A stretch of 6,032 nucleotides of DNA from the NCBI GenBank assembly GCA_046723645.1, contig JBKOUY010000165.1, positions 1 through 6,032 on the forward strand, given 5' to 3'. Below are positions 5,453 to 6,032 of the stretch, piece after piece; positions within the stretch are counted from its first letter, which is position 1; the number at the start of each line of letters is the position of its first letter. Source of the DNA: DASQUK01 sp046723645. GTDB taxonomy: Bacteria; Actinomycetota; Acidimicrobiia; Acidimicrobiales; VFJN01. The position numbers and the translations under genes are program-made. The notes beneath the pieces are model-generated. The model was not told where the DNA came from and did not search any database. It saw nothing but the letters and a program-made list of their open reading frames with translations.

Positions 5453-6032
5453 GGGCGGCACCTCTCCGCCCGGAGCAGCAGCAGCCGCGGGATGGTAGCG
5501 GCGCCTGCGTACTCCGGCGCCCGGGCGACGAACCCGGGCGGTGGCGGCGGCTCCGCCATGTGGGTCACGAGCAGGCCGCGTTCCGCCAGCCCGTTCACGA
5601 ACCGTCCGAGGGGACGGTGCACGAACGGCAGCTCCACGCCGGCCTCGACCTCCTCCAGCGACATGTCCTCGTGCAGGTACGGGCCGACACGCCAGTACTG
5701 CTCTGGTGGGTCGAGCACGCGGTCGTCGATCCAGCCACTTCCCGGCGTCTGGAACAGCGGGTGGTTGAGGAACAGCACCAGCCGACCCCGCTGGCAGAGC
5801 ACGCGGGCGATCTCGTCGAGCGTGGCGTCCAGGTCGACCACGTGCTCGAGCACGAGGCAGACGACCACCGCGTCGAACGCACCGCCAGCGTACGGCAGCG
5901 CCCCGCCCAGGCCGCGCGTGTACACCACTCCCCCGCCCCTGCGGACAGCCTCGGCCAGCTGGGCGGCCGCCGGATCGAGGCCGACGACCCGGCCGGCCCC
6001 ACCGGCCACCGCCAGCCGGGCGACCTGGCCCT
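5449..6032 (-). CDS. Class I SAM-dependent methyltransferase (N-terminus outside window)
   Basis: The C-terminal 193 residues of a Methyltransf_11-type enzyme; the frame stays open to the window edge. The visible part begins within motif I (GQVARLA, then VVGLDP at visible residues 15-20, whose Asp19 should bind the SAM ribose). LPYAGGAFDAVV and CLVLEH (to about residue 63) match the motif around strand 4, and ARVLCQRGRLVLFLNHP matches the motif III region. The tail contains HEDMSLEEVEAGVELPFVHR and a proline run (EPPPPPGF), typical of small-molecule methyltransferases whose substrate cannot be told from sequence. It is transcribed in the same direction as rapZ but is separated from it by a plus-strand gene remnant, so it is probably not in the rapZ operon. 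Its TAG stop overlaps the convergent remnant's stop. Confidence 0.88.
   Translation of the reverse strand, partial: GQVARLAVAGGAGRVVGLDPAAAQLAEAVRRGGGVVYTRGLGGALPYAGGAFDAVVVCLVLEHVVDLDATLDEIARVLCQRGRLVLFLNHPLFQTPGSGWIDDRVLDPPEQYWRVGPYLHEDMSLEEVEAGVELPFVHRPLGRFVNGLAERGLLVTHMAEPPPPPGFVARAPEYAGAATIPRLLLLRAERCRP

Overview
The window is GC-rich throughout and carries a minus-strand block of conserved actinobacterial housekeeping genes. The gene order (rapZ, yvcK, ..., gap, pgk), the Arg-for-Lys change in the RapZ P-loop and the protein sequences point to an actinomycetote. The style is most like Acidimicrobiia or a related deep lineage, but that placement is inferred from general resemblance only.

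Layout in the direction of transcription, from right to left. (1) 6032-5449: the C-terminal 193 residues of a class I SAM-dependent methyltransferase, cut by the window edge. (2) 5273-5452, plus strand: a short remnant of the N-terminus of a mycothiol-dependent maleylpyruvate isomerase-type (TIGR03083) protein. It converges on the methyltransferase, and the two stop codons share the tetramer CTAG. (3) 5214-4354 rapZ and 4344-3439 yvcK, nine bases apart and clearly co-transcribed. (4) 3432-2331: an inserted-looking cassette made of a 60-bp hairpin repeat, a gene for an AbiEi-like/DUF559 (Vsr-like) predicted endonuclease, and a second copy of the repeat in the same orientation. (5) 2258-1245 gap and 1236-106 pgk, eight bases apart, the lower-glycolysis pair. 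(6) 1-105: sequence downstream of pgk with no recognisable gene.

RapZ and YvcK belong to a widespread module that links amino-sugar or cell-wall metabolism to central carbon metabolism. In many actinobacteria it is followed by whiA and then gap-pgk-tpiA. Here the whiA position is occupied by the nuclease cassette.

The cassette is the most interesting part of the window. The two 60-bp repeats match at 50 of 60 positions without gaps and have identical 10-bp inverted arms. They contain an inner hairpin whose single varying base pair has changed on both sides (T-A in one copy, C-G in the other). The nuclease reading frame ends inside one repeat, so the repeat supplies its last eight codons and its stop. 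The other repeat lies 6 bp beyond the yvcK stop, directly upstream of a TATACT box placed for leaderless transcription of the nuclease. This could be a mobile or homing-like nuclease unit, a self-regulating operator system, or a family of 3'-end hairpins. The sequence alone does not decide between these.
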